64,000 nucleotides of DNA from Cupriavidus sp. AU9028 (GTDB taxonomy: Bacteria > Pseudomonadota > Gammaproteobacteria > Burkholderiales > Burkholderiaceae), in contig NZ_JAIMCG010000002.1 in NCBI RefSeq assembly GCF_019795295.1, forward strand, positions 333,179 to 397,178, in the 5' to 3' direction. This document shows positions 51,576 through 60,127 of the stretch, piece after piece. Within the stretch, counting starts at the first letter, position 1, and every line of letters begins with the position of its first letter. Under the pieces are notes generated by a model. That model had not been told where the DNA came from. It ran no database searches and was given only the letters and a program-made list of their open reading frames with translations. A program made the position numbers and the translations under genes.

Positions 51576-52559
51576 TCAGTCCATCGTCGTGCCGGTCGAC
51601 TTGACCAGTGCCGCCCACCACGCCGTATCGGTGCGGATCTGCTCGGCAAACTGTTCGGGCGTGTTGCCGACCGGCTCGGCGCCCTGTTCGATCAGCCGCT
51701 TGCGCACCTCGGGACGCGCCAGCACCTTGACGGTGGCCTGGTTGAGCCGGTCGATGACAGGCCGAGGCGTGTTGGTCGGCACCATCAGGCCCTTCCAGGC
51801 GGTGACCACATAGCCCTTCAGACCGGCCTCCTCGGCGGTCGGCACGTCCGGTGCGCCGGAGGCGCGCTTCTCGCTGGTTACCGCCAGCGCCCGCAGCCGG
51901 CCCGACTGCACGTGCGGCCAGATGGCCGGCATGTTGTCGATCATCAGCGTGATATGCCCGGCGATCAGGTCAGCGACCGCGGGACCGCTGCCCTTGTAGG
52001 GCACATGGCGCATCCAGAGCCCCGCGGTCTGGTTCAGCAGTTCGCCGCCCAACTGTGCGGGGCTGCCGTTGCCCGGAGAGCCGAAGGTGATCTTGTCCGG
52101 ATTCGCCTTCGCGTAGGCGACGAATTCCTTCACCGTCTTGACCGGCAGCGATGCGTTGACCGCCATCATGTTGTGGTCGCGCGCGATCATCGTCACCGCG
52201 GCGAGGTCGCGCGCGGGGTCGTAGCTCATCTTCTTGTAGAGGCTGGGATTGATCGCGGTCTGGCCGGCGGCTGCCATCAGTACCGTGTAGCCGTCGGGCG
52301 CCGCCTTGGCGACCGTGTCGCCACCGATATTGCCGCCCGCGCCGGGACGGTTCTCCACGATGACGGACTGGCCCAGCTCCTCGCGCAGCGGCTCGGCAAT
52401 CACCCGCGCCACGATATCGGTGGAGCCGCCGGGCGCGAACGGCACCACCAGCCGGATGATCTTCGACGGGTATCGGTCCTGCGCGCCGGCGGGCGCCGGC
52501 AGCAAGGCAAACCCGCCCAGCACCGTGGCGGCGGCGGCGGTCAGCGTGCGCTTGAACAT
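51576..52559 (-). CDS. Tripartite tricarboxylate transporter substrate-binding protein (Bug family)
   Basis: This 327-residue Bug/TctC protein has a signal peptide (FKRTLTAAAATVLGGFALLPA, then PAGAQ), then DRYPSKIIRLVVPFAPGGSTD, the family opening with [44 protein letters not shown] and GYVVTAWKGLMVPTNTPRP follow. The start at 52559 has AAGGAGGAG at good spacing. It lies 46 bp after the acyl-CoA dehydrogenase on the same strand, so the two are probably one operon. The cargo may be the acid from which the dehydrogenase's CoA substrate is made. Confidence 0.94.
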   Translation of the reverse strand: MFKRTLTAAAATVLGGFALLPAPAGAQDRYPSKIIRLVVPFAPGGSTDIVARVIAEPLREELGQSVIVENRPGAGGNIGGDTVAKAAPDGYTVLMAAAGQTAINPSLYKKMSYDPARDLAAVTMIARDHNMMAVNASLPVKTVKEFVAYAKANPDKITFGSPGNGSPAQLGGELLNQTAGLWMRHVPYKGSGPAVADLIAGHITLMIDNMPAIWPHVQSGRLRALAVTSEKRASGAPDVPTAEEAGLKGYVVTAWKGLMVPTNTPRPVIDRLNQATVKVLARPEVRKRLIEQGAEPVGNTPEQFAEQIRTDTAWWAALVKSTGTTMD

Positions 52560-52605
52560 GGTTGTCTCCTCCTTTGTGTCCGGCCTTGTGGCTCCGTGCG
52601 GCGGC

Positions 52606-53763
52606 TCAGTGGCCGGCGCGCTGGGCGAAGGTCCGCTTGGCGATATTGAGCTGGTGAATCTGGCTGGTGCCTTCGTACAGGCGGAACAGCCGCACATCGC
52701 GATAGAAGCGCTCGATGCCGTAGTCGGCGATGTAGCCATAGCCACCGAACAGCTGCACGCAGCGGTCCGCCACGCGGCCGCACATCTCGGAGGCGAAGTA
52801 CTTGCAGATCGACGCTTCCATTGTCACGTCCTGCCCCTCGTCGCGCTTGCGCGCGGTATCGAGAATCAGCGCGCGGGCGGCGTGGATTTCCGTCTGGCAG
52901 TCGGCGACCATCGCCTGCACCAGCTGGAATTCCGCCAGGGGCTGGCCGAACTGCTTGCGCTCGGTGACGAAGCGCACGGCATCGTCAAGCATGCGGATGG
53001 CCGGGCCGGTGCACAGCGCGGCCAGGTGGATGCGCTGCTTGTTCAGCACCTTCATCGCGGTGCGGAAGCCCTGCCCCTCCTTGCCGCCGATGATGCTGGA
53101 GGCCGGCACGCGGCAATTGTCGAAGTGCACCTCCGACACCGGCGAGCCTTCCTGCCCCATCTTCTCGTAGGGCTTGCCGGTGGAGAGGCCCGGCGTGTCG
53201 CGCGGCACGATGAAGGCTGAGATGCCGCTCGCGCCCGGCTTGTCGGGATCGGTGCGCGCCATCACCGTGAAGAGGCCCGCAATCGGCGCGTTGGTGATGA
53301 AACACTTGGTCCCGTTGAGCACATAGTGGTCGCCGTCGCGCACCGCGGTGGTCTGCAGCGCGGTGGCGTCCGAGCCGGCCTCCGGTTCGGTTAGCGCAAA
53401 GGAGCCGGTCAGCTCGCCGCGCGCGAGCAGCGGCAGATAGCGCGCCTTCTGCTCGGGCGTGCCGTCGGCCACCAGCGCCTCGGAGCCGATGCCGGTATTG
53501 GTGCCGACGCGCGCGCGGAATGCGACCGAGCACTGCGACAGCTCCATGGCCGCCAGCACCAGTTCCTCGGTGGTCATGCCAATGCCGCCGTACTGCTCGG
53601 GGATGGAATAGCCGAACATGCCCTGCGCGGCCATGGCGTCGACCACGTCGTCGGGGACGCAGTCCAGCCGCGCCACCTCGGCTTCGCGCGGCACCAGCCG
53701 TTCGCGCACGAAACGGCGCAGCGAGTCCAGAAAGGACGTGAAGGATTCGGGGTCTCGGATCAT
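52606..53763 (-). CDS. Acyl-CoA dehydrogenase
   Basis: This 385-residue FAD-dependent enzyme introduces an alpha-beta double bond into an acyl-CoA. Domain landmarks are SFALTEPEAGSDATALQT with TKCFITNAPIAGLFTVMART (signature 1), KMGQEGSPVSEVHFDNCRVP and QLFGGYGYIADYGIERFYRD (signature 2). The catalytic Glu is present in LYEGTSQIH. There is no mitochondrial-type extension. The ATG at 53763 has GGAG at long spacing. The Bug protein gene follows and two IclR regulators diverge from it, giving a small catabolic unit for an unknown carboxylic acid. Its chain length or branching cannot be told. Confidence 0.95.
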   Translation of the reverse strand: MIRDPESFTSFLDSLRRFVRERLVPREAEVARLDCVPDDVVDAMAAQGMFGYSIPEQYGGIGMTTEELVLAAMELSQCSVAFRARVGTNTGIGSEALVADGTPEQKARYLPLLARGELTGSFALTEPEAGSDATALQTTAVRDGDHYVLNGTKCFITNAPIAGLFTVMARTDPDKPGASGISAFIVPRDTPGLSTGKPYEKMGQEGSPVSEVHFDNCRVPASSIIGGKEGQGFRTAMKVLNKQRIHLAALCTGPAIRMLDDAVRFVTERKQFGQPLAEFQLVQAMVADCQTEIHAARALILDTARKRDEGQDVTMEASICKYFASEMCGRVADRCVQLFGGYGYIADYGIERFYRDVRLFRLYEGTSQIHQLNIAKRTFAQRAGH

Positions 53764-53898
53764 CGCGGTCTCGCTCCGTGGTTCCTGTGTATCGATGAGC
53801 GGCAGCGTAAGCGCGCACACCGCGCGATGGCAGTACTGTTTCGCTATCTTGAACACCCGCCACAGGCGGCGCATACTGCGACCGAGGAAAGCCATGCC

Positions 53899-54684
53899 AT
53901 GCCCGCCCCCAGACCCATCCATCACCATCCCGATCCCGCCTTCGCCACCACGCTGGCCAACGGCCTGTCGCTGCTGCAGTGTTTTCGCATCGGCGAGACG
54001 GTGCTCAGCAACAAGGAACTGGCCGAACGCACCGGCCTGTCGAAGGCGACCATCACCCGGCTGACGTACACGCTGGCCGAGCGCGGCCTGCTGCTCTACG
54101 ACGCGCAGCTGCGCCGCTACCGGCTCGGTTCGACCGCGCTGTCGCTGGGCTACCCGCTGCTGGCAAGCCTGCGCGTGCGGCAGCTGGCCCGGCCGCTGAT
54201 GAAGGCGCTGGCCGACCGGATGGGCGGCTCGGTCTCGCTGGGTTTGCGCGACCGGCTGCAGATGGTCTACGTCGAAACCAGCCGCGGCCACGATGCGGTC
54301 GCTTTCCGGCCCGATATCGGCGCCTCGTTGCCGATGCTGGCGTCGGCGATGGGACGGGCGTGGCTGGCGCAGGCGCCGGCGCGCGTGCGCGACGGCGTGC
54401 TTGCCGAGTTGAAGGAAGCGGACCCGCAGCAATGGCAGCGCCATGCCGGCGCGATACCCGCCGCGCTCGACGATCTGGCCACGCTCGGCTTCACCCGTTC
54501 GCGCGGCGACTGGCTGCCCGATGTGCATGCCGTCGGCGTGCCGCTGCGCAAGATGGTCGATGCCGACGTGCTGATCTTCAACTGTGGCGTTCCGGCCAGC
54601 CGGATGACGCCGCGCAAGCTGGATCGGGAAATGGGACCGGCGCTGCTCGAACTGGTCGCCGAGGTGGAGGCGCTGCTCGAATGA
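53899..54684 (+). CDS. IclR-family transcriptional regulator 1
   Basis: This 261-residue regulator has a winged helix (NGLSLLQCFRIGETVLSNKE, LAERTGLSKATITRLTYTLA) and a C-terminal effector domain (RPLMKALADRMGGSVSLGLR, MLASAMGRAWLAQ, then VGVPLRKMVDADVLIFNCGV). The start at 53899 has a GAGG-containing site. Its stop overlaps the ATG of the second IclR gene by 4 bp. It is divergent from the acyl-CoA dehydrogenase operon, the likely target. The ligand should be an aromatic or carboxylic acid, as in the IclR family. Confidence 0.9.
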   Translation: MPAPRPIHHHPDPAFATTLANGLSLLQCFRIGETVLSNKELAERTGLSKATITRLTYTLAERGLLLYDAQLRRYRLGSTALSLGYPLLASLRVRQLARPLMKALADRMGGSVSLGLRDRLQMVYVETSRGHDAVAFRPDIGASLPMLASAMGRAWLAQAPARVRDGVLAELKEADPQQWQRHAGAIPAALDDLATLGFTRSRGDWLPDVHAVGVPLRKMVDADVLIFNCGVPASRMTPRKLDREMGPALLELVAEVEALLE

Positions 54685-55499
54685 ACACGGATCGCACCCA
54701 CGCCGTTAATGCCACCCCCGCCGCTGCCGAGGAATCCAAGGACCGCCAGTTCGCCGCGACGCTGGCCAACGGCATCGACATCCTGCTGGCCTACCGGCCC
54801 GGCGAAGCGATGCTGGGCAATCGGGACTTCGTGCAGCGCACGGGGCTGTCGAAGTCCACGGTCGCGCGGCTGACGCATACCCTGAGCCTGCTGGGCTATC
54901 TGCGGCATGACCGGGAACTGGGCAAATACCGCCTCGGCGCGCCGGTACTCGCGCCCGGCTATCCGCTGCTGGCCGGCATGCAGATCCGGCAGGTGGCGCG
55001 CCCGCTAATGAAGGCCCTCGCCGATGAAGTGGGCGGCGCCGTCTCGCTGGGCCTGCGCGACCGCACGCAGATGGTCTACGTCGAGACCGCGCTGTCCACC
55101 GACCGGCTGGTGGTGTCGCCCGACATCGGCGCAGCGCTGCCGATGCTGACCACCGCAATCGGCCGCGCCTGGCTATGGGGCGTGCCGCCCACCCTGCGCG
55201 AGCCGGTGCTGAACCGGCTGCGGCTGCAGGAACCCGATGCCTATCGTCGCACCGAAGCCGCATTGGCGCAGGCCCGGCGCGATCTGCAGACCCGCGGCTA
55301 CTGCTCGAACCGCGCCGAGTGGCGCCACGACGTGTTCGCCTTCGCCGTGCCGCTTTGCAAGCCGGTGGATTCGCAGTGGTTCGTCGTCAACAGCGGCGTG
55401 CGCGCACGGCCCGGCACCTTCCAGACGGAACAGAAGCGGGTCGGGCCGCGCGTGGTGACGCTGGTACGGGAACTGGAGGAGCGGCTGGGGCTGCGGTAA
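54681..55499 (+). CDS. IclR-family transcriptional regulator 2
   Basis: This 272-residue IclR paralogue is closely related to its upstream neighbour (RPLMKALADEVGGAVSLGLR; MLTTAIGRAWLWG) and translated from an overlapping ATGA. The DNA-binding half reads FVQRTGLSKSTVARLTHTLS, and the effector half ends in FVVNSGVRARPGTFQTEQKR. The two copies differ mainly in the effector region, so they may bind related ligands or form a heteromer. The catabolic operon at 51576-53763 is the nearest candidate target. A fragment of a FixJ-like gene begins 16 bp downstream. Confidence 0.9.
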   Translation: MNTDRTHAVNATPAAAEESKDRQFAATLANGIDILLAYRPGEAMLGNRDFVQRTGLSKSTVARLTHTLSLLGYLRHDRELGKYRLGAPVLAPGYPLLAGMQIRQVARPLMKALADEVGGAVSLGLRDRTQMVYVETALSTDRLVVSPDIGAALPMLTTAIGRAWLWGVPPTLREPVLNRLRLQEPDAYRRTEAALAQARRDLQTRGYCSNRAEWRHDVFAFAVPLCKPVDSQWFVVNSGVRARPGTFQTEQKRVGPRVVTLVRELEERLGLR

Positions 55500-55514
55500 G
55501 GACGCTGCTGCGGC

Positions 55515-55676
55515 CATCGCGGCCAGGCCATGCGCAAGATGAAGGCCGCCACCTTCGCCGATCTCGTCGTCATGGCGCAGCAATTGCGCGACGTCGCGCG
55601 CGCGCCCGCCGCGCCACGCCTGGCCTCCGGCACCGCCTCTTCCGCCGCGCGCATAGAGCTGGCCGCGGCGCTCTGA
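55515..55676 (+). pseudogene. C-terminal remnant of a FixJ/LuxR-type response regulator
   Basis: From base 55515 the plus strand encodes HRGQAMRKMKAATFADLVVM and then AQQL. This matches 22 of 24 residues of the C-terminal helix of the FixJ-type regulator at 48031-48672, and is followed by an Ala/Arg-rich tail to a stop at 55674. The receiver and most of the DNA-binding domain are absent, and there is no start or ribosome site. It lies 16 bp after the second IclR gene. It is the leftover 3' end of a duplicated or formerly complete regulator. Confidence 0.78.
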
Positions 55677-56141
55677 CCGGGCGAGCACCCTACCGCAAGG
55701 TATTACCTCCAGTCGCGCCGATCCGCCCATCCGGGCCACGCGGCCGGCATGCCTGCGCGCCCGATCCACGCATTCAAAATTCCTGAACGACTTTGGCAAT
55801 TTCTGCTGGAAAAAGGTGGCGTTTGGACCTCTATAGTTCAACCCATCGCAGCAAGCAAGCGCTGCGCGGCAACGACAAGACATTCAAAACCGCTGCTTTC
55901 AGGATAACGAATATGTGTGCTTTTACCGCGAGCTGGCGTCCGCCGCCTCACCCCGGCAGGCGAGCCAATTAATACGATCAGCCAATGGCACCGGCGCCGG
56001 CCGGCAACTAGTCTTCGGTCGGGTCGCACCGCGTTCATCGACGACGATGACGCTGGAATGACCAACGCCCCCAGTGCCGCATCGCTTCGCCTCGCAGCGG
56101 GCGGCCCATGAACCAAACCTCGATCTCCAAGGAGCGACACC
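55677..56141. other. Leader region of the hydrolase cluster
   Basis: These 465 bp precede the isochorismatase-like gene and probably hold the cluster promoter. A TATAGT at 55832 could be a -10 hexamer, but no suitably spaced -35 is evident. No coding frame with a ribosome site, operator palindrome or riboswitch was recognised. Confidence 0.4.
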
Positions 56142-56828
56142 ATGAACAACTCGAAACTCGAAGTCCTGACCCCGCACAACAGCCAGCTGATCATCATCGA
56201 CCAGCAGCCCCAGATGGCCTTCGGCGTGCAGTCGATGGACCGCCAGACGCTGAAGAACAACGTGGTGGGCCTGGCCAAGGCAGCGAAGATCTTCAACATC
56301 CCGACCACCATCACCACGGTCGAGAGCGAATCGTTTTCCGGCTACACCTTCCCGGAAATCCTCGATGTGTTCCCCAACACGAAGACGCTGGAGCGCACCT
56401 CGATGAACTCGTGGGACGACCAGAAGGTGCGCGACGCCCTGGCGGCCAACGGCCGCAAGAAGGTCGTGGTGTCGGGCCTGTGGACCGAAGTCTGCAACAC
56501 CACCTTCGCCCTGTGCGCGATGCTCGAAGGCGACTACGAGATCTACATGGTGGCCGACGCCTCCGGCGGCACGACCAAGGAAGCGCACGACTACGCGATG
56601 CAGCGCATGGTGCAGGCCGGTGTGGTGCCCGTGACCTGGCAGCAGGTGCTGCTCGAATGGCAGCGCGACTGGGCCAACCGCGACAGCTATGACGCCGTGA
56701 TGAAGCTGGTCAAGGAACACTCGGGTGCGTACGGCATGGGCGTGGACTACGCCTACACCATGGTGCACAAGGCCGAGCAGCGCACCGCCACGCCGCACGA
56801 GTCGATCGCGCCGGTGGCCGCGCGCTGA
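56142..56828 (+). CDS. Isochorismatase-family cysteine hydrolase (YcaC-like)
   Basis: This 228-residue protein of the isochorismatase-like superfamily hydrolyses amide or similar bonds with an Asp-Lys-Cys triad. The Asp is in LIIIDQQPQMAFG and the nucleophilic Cys in VVSGLWTEVCNTTFA. The helix following (CAMLEGDYEIYMVADASGGT) is typical of the YcaC subgroup. The C-terminal 40 residues are longer than in nicotinamidases. AAGGAG precedes the ATG. It is the first gene of the plus-strand hydrolase cluster running to 62052. The substrate is unknown. Confidence 0.9.
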   Translation: MNNSKLEVLTPHNSQLIIIDQQPQMAFGVQSMDRQTLKNNVVGLAKAAKIFNIPTTITTVESESFSGYTFPEILDVFPNTKTLERTSMNSWDDQKVRDALAANGRKKVVVSGLWTEVCNTTFALCAMLEGDYEIYMVADASGGTTKEAHDYAMQRMVQAGVVPVTWQQVLLEWQRDWANRDSYDAVMKLVKEHSGAYGMGVDYAYTMVHKAEQRTATPHESIAPVAAR

Positions 56829-56879
56829 TCGCCGCCCGCCCACCATTCTCCTCGCCATCCACCTTCAGGAACCAAGACC

Positions 56880-57701
56880 ATGAACAGCATCACCACCAGG
56901 GACGGTACCCGGATTTTCTACAAGGACTGGGGCTCGGGCCAGCCAGTCGTGTTCTCCCACGGCTGGCCGCTCAATGCCGACGCCTGGGACGCGCAGATGC
57001 TGTTCCTCGTGCAGAAGGGCTTCCGCGTGATCGCCCATGACCGCCGCGGCCACGGCCGTTCGGACCAGCCGAGCACGGGCAACGACATGGACACCTACGC
57101 CGACGATCTGGCGGCCCTGCTCGATGCGCTGGACCTGAAGGGCGCCACGCTGGTCGGTCATTCGACCGGCGGCGGCGAAGTCGCGCACTACATCGGGCGC
57201 CATGGCACCAGCCGCGTGGCCAAGGCCGTGCTGATCGGCGCGGTGCCGCCGACCATGGCGAAGAGCAAGGCCTACCCCAATGGCCTGCCGCTGGCGGTGT
57301 TCGACAACATCCGCAAGGGTGTCGCCGACAACCGCTCGCAGTTCTACCAGGACCTGGCGGTGCCGTTCTTCGGCTTCAACCGGCCCGATGCCAAGGTCTC
57401 GCAGGGCACCATCGACGCGTTCTGGGCGCAGGGCATGGCCGGCGGCATCCTCGGCCAGTACGCCTGCATCAAGGAATTCTCCGAGGTCGACTACACCGAG
57501 GACCTGAAGAAGATCGACGTGCCGACGCTGATCCTGCATGGCGACGACGACCAGATCGTGCCGATCGACAACTCGGCGCGCCTGTCCGCCGAGATCGTCA
57601 GGAACGCCACGCTGAAGGTCTACAAGGGCGCATCGCACGGCATGTGCGTGATCAACGCCGACCAGGTCAACGCCGACCTGCTCGCCTTCCTCAACGCCTG
57701 A
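56880..57701 (+). CDS. Alpha/beta hydrolase (cofactor-free haloperoxidase/aryl esterase type)
   Basis: This 273-residue alpha/beta hydrolase has the oxyanion region [15 protein letters not shown], the nucleophile elbow GHSTGGGE (Ser of GHSTGG), an acid in [14 protein letters not shown] and the catalytic His in GASHGMCVI. The GHSTGG elbow and the [10 protein letters not shown] segment mark the perhydrolase/haloperoxidase-type aryl-esterase group. A good ribosome site (TTCAGGAACC) precedes the ATG. It sits 51 bp after the isochorismatase-like gene and is probably co-transcribed. It likely cleaves or perhydrolyses small esters. Confidence 0.92.
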   Translation: MNSITTRDGTRIFYKDWGSGQPVVFSHGWPLNADAWDAQMLFLVQKGFRVIAHDRRGHGRSDQPSTGNDMDTYADDLAALLDALDLKGATLVGHSTGGGEVAHYIGRHGTSRVAKAVLIGAVPPTMAKSKAYPNGLPLAVFDNIRKGVADNRSQFYQDLAVPFFGFNRPDAKVSQGTIDAFWAQGMAGGILGQYACIKEFSEVDYTEDLKKIDVPTLILHGDDDQIVPIDNSARLSAEIVRNATLKVYKGASHGMCVINADQVNADLLAFLNA

Positions 57702-57715
57702 TCCCGCCTGATCCC

Positions 57716-59662
57716 ATGTCAGTTACCCGCCGGCAATTCATCGCGTCGGCGGCCGCGCTTGGCGCGGCCGCCTCTTCGGAGCTCTTCGCCATGTCACCGA
57801 ACCCGACCCCCGACCTGATTCTCGTCAACGGCAAGTTCGCCACGCTCGACCGCGCCAATCCCCAGGCCGATGCCGTCGCCATCGCCGACGGCCGCTTCCT
57901 GGCCGTGGGCACCCGCGACGAGGTCATGAAGCTCGCGGCGGCGGGCACACGGGTGATCGACCTGAATGGCCGGCGGGCCATTCCCGGGCTGATCGACAGC
58001 CATATGCACATCATCCGCGGCGGGCTGAACTACAACATGGAACTGCGCTGGGACGGCGTGCGTTCGCTGGCCGATGCCATGAGCATGCTCAAGGCGCAGG
58101 TCGACCGCACCCCTGCCCCGCAATGGGTGCGCGTGGTGGGCGGCTTCACCGAGCACCAGTTCGCCGAGAAGCGGCTGCCGACCCTCGAAGAACTGAACGC
58201 GGTGGCCCCCGACACGCCGGTGTTCATCCTGCATCTGTATGATCGCGCGATCCTGAACGGCGCCGCGCTGCGGGCGGTGGGCTACAACAAGGACACGCCG
58301 AACCCGCCGGGCGGCGAGATCGTGCGCGACGCGAGCGGCAACCCGACCGGCCTGCTGCTGGCCAAACCCAACGCGACCATTCTCTACGCGACCCTTGCCA
58401 GGGGACCGAAGCTGCCGCCGGAGTACCAGAAAAACTCCACGCGCCACTTCATGCGCGAGGTGAACCGCCTGGGCGTGACCGGCGTGATCGATGCCGGCGG
58501 CGGCTACCAGAATTACCCCGAGGACTACAACATCATCGAGGAGCTGCACCGCGACGGGCAGCTGACGGTGCGGCTGGCGTACAACCTGTTCACCCAGAAG
58601 CCCAAGGAAGAACTGCAGGACTTCCAGAACTGGACCGCCAAGGTCAAGCCGGGCCAGGGCGACGACCTGTACCGCCACAACGGCGCGGGCGAAATGCTGG
58701 TCTACACGGCGGCGGACTTCGAGGATTTCCGCGTCGAGCGCCCGGACATGCCGCCGTCGATGGAAGGCGATCTCGAACCGGTGATCCGGCTGCTGGCCGA
58801 GAAGCGCTGGCCGTGGCGCCTGCACGCGACCTATGACGAGACCATTACGCGGGCGCTGGACGTCTACGAGAAGGTGGCGCGCGACATCTCCTTCGATGGC
58901 CTGAACTGGTTCTTCGACCACGCCGAAACCATCTCCGACCGCAATATCGACCGCATCGCCGCGCTGGGCGGCGGCATCGCGGTGCAGCACCGGATGGCCT
59001 ATCAGGGCGAGTACTTCGTCGAGCGCTATGGCGCCAAGGCGGCCGAGGCCACGCCGCCGATCAAGAAGATGCTGGAAAAGGGCGTCAAGGTCGGCGCGGG
59101 CACGGACGCCACGCGGGTCGCCTCGTACAACCCGTGGGTATCGCTGTACTGGCTGACCACCGGCAAGACCGTGGGCGGCATGTCGATGTATCCGCAGGCC
59201 AATCTGCTCGATCGCGACACCGCGCTGCGGCTGTGGACCGAGGCCAACACCTGGTTCTCGTCCGAGGTCGGCAAGAAGGGCCAGATCAAGGCGGGCCAGC
59301 TCGCCGACCTGGCCGTGCTGTCGGCCGACTACTTTGCCGTGCCCGGCGACGAGATCCAGGACATCACCTCGGTGATGACGGTGCTGGGCGGCAAGGTGGT
59401 CTACGGCGATGCCGAGTTCGGCCAGCACGCACCCGATCTGCCGCCGGCCATGCCCGACTGGTCGCCGGCTCGCCACGGCAGCCGCTACCAGCCGCGTCCG
59501 CAGGCACAGGCCCGCACGCTGGCGCTGAACACCGCATGCGGCTGCGCATCGTCGTGCGGCGTGCATGGGCACGCCCATGCCAGGGCGTGGACCTCCAGCG
59601 TGCCGACCTCGCAGGAAAGCACGTTCTGGGGTGCGCTGGGCTGCTCCTGCTGGGCCTTCTGA
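57716..59662 (+). CDS. Exported amidohydrolase (YtcJ-like) with Cys/His-rich tail
   Basis: This 648-residue metal-dependent amidohydrolase begins with a Tat-like signal (SVTRRQFIASAAALGAAAS, then SELFA). The metal motif IPGLIDSHMHI, a strand VTGVIDAGGGYQN, RLHATYDET, FFDHAETI and the VGAGTDATRVASYNPW segment match the YtcJ/aryldialkylphosphatase-like group. The C-terminus departs from the family with about 45 extra residues containing CGCASSCGVHGHAHA and a final CSCWAF. The start at 57716 has no ribosome site and follows the hydrolase stop by 14 bp, so it is probably coupled. The substrate is unknown; imides or N-acyl compounds are plausible. Confidence 0.88.
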   Translation: MSVTRRQFIASAAALGAAASSELFAMSPNPTPDLILVNGKFATLDRANPQADAVAIADGRFLAVGTRDEVMKLAAAGTRVIDLNGRRAIPGLIDSHMHIIRGGLNYNMELRWDGVRSLADAMSMLKAQVDRTPAPQWVRVVGGFTEHQFAEKRLPTLEELNAVAPDTPVFILHLYDRAILNGAALRAVGYNKDTPNPPGGEIVRDASGNPTGLLLAKPNATILYATLARGPKLPPEYQKNSTRHFMREVNRLGVTGVIDAGGGYQNYPEDYNIIEELHRDGQLTVRLAYNLFTQKPKEELQDFQNWTAKVKPGQGDDLYRHNGAGEMLVYTAADFEDFRVERPDMPPSMEGDLEPVIRLLAEKRWPWRLHATYDETITRALDVYEKVARDISFDGLNWFFDHAETISDRNIDRIAALGGGIAVQHRMAYQGEYFVERYGAKAAEATPPIKKMLEKGVKVGAGTDATRVASYNPWVSLYWLTTGKTVGGMSMYPQANLLDRDTALRLWTEANTWFSSEVGKKGQIKAGQLADLAVLSADYFAVPGDEIQDITSVMTVLGGKVVYGDAEFGQHAPDLPPAMPDWSPARHGSRYQPRPQAQARTLALNTACGCASSCGVHGHAHARAWTSSVPTSQESTFWGALGCSCWAF

Positions 59663-59695
59663 CCCATCGCGCCACCTCGCCACCGGAGAACGAAC

Positions 59696-60127
59696 ATGGC
59701 CCTGTCCAACACCCGGCTGTCCCCCGCCGAGGACCGCCCGTCGCTTGCGCACCGTCTCAAATGGTTTGCCCTCTTGCTGCTGTGCGGCGCCTATCTGCAA
59801 GGGGGACTGGTCAAGCTGTTCGACTTCTCCGGCGCGGTGGCCGAGATGCAGCACTTCGGCCTGACCCCGGCAGTGCCGATGGCGATCGCCACCATTGCGC
59901 TCGAACTGGCGGCAAGCGCCATGATCCTGCTCGGGGTCTGGCGCTGGCTCGGCGCGCTCGCGCTGGCCGCCTTCACCCTCTTGGCGACCTTCGTCACCAA
60001 TCGCTTCTGGAGCGCGCCCCCGGAGGCGCAATTCATGATGACCAACGCATTCTTCGAACATCTCGGGCTGGTCGGCGCGCTGCTGCTGGTGGCCGTGGAC
60101 GACCTGCGCGAACGGAGGCGCCCATGA
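59696..60127 (+). CDS. DoxX-family membrane protein
   Basis: This 143-residue protein of the DoxX/DoxD-like family has four hydrophobic helices, starting at LKWFALLLLCGAYLQGGLVK, with the family-typical LFDFSGAVAEMQHFGL, then a third helix and NRFWSAPPEAQFMMTNAFFE. DoxX proteins sit in the inner membrane and have been linked to redox functions. GAGAACG is a weak ribosome site. Its stop overlaps the MFS start as ATGA, so the two are coupled. Its role in this cluster is unclear. Confidence 0.88.
   Translation: MALSNTRLSPAEDRPSLAHRLKWFALLLLCGAYLQGGLVKLFDFSGAVAEMQHFGLTPAVPMAIATIALELAASAMILLGVWRWLGALALAAFTLLATFVTNRFWSAPPEAQFMMTNAFFEHLGLVGALLLVAVDDLRERRRP

Noticed and set aside
55793-55812. A sigma-54-like GG/GC promoter
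   Set aside because: The GG and GC dinucleotides are 8 rather than 10 nucleotides apart and TGGCAC is incomplete.
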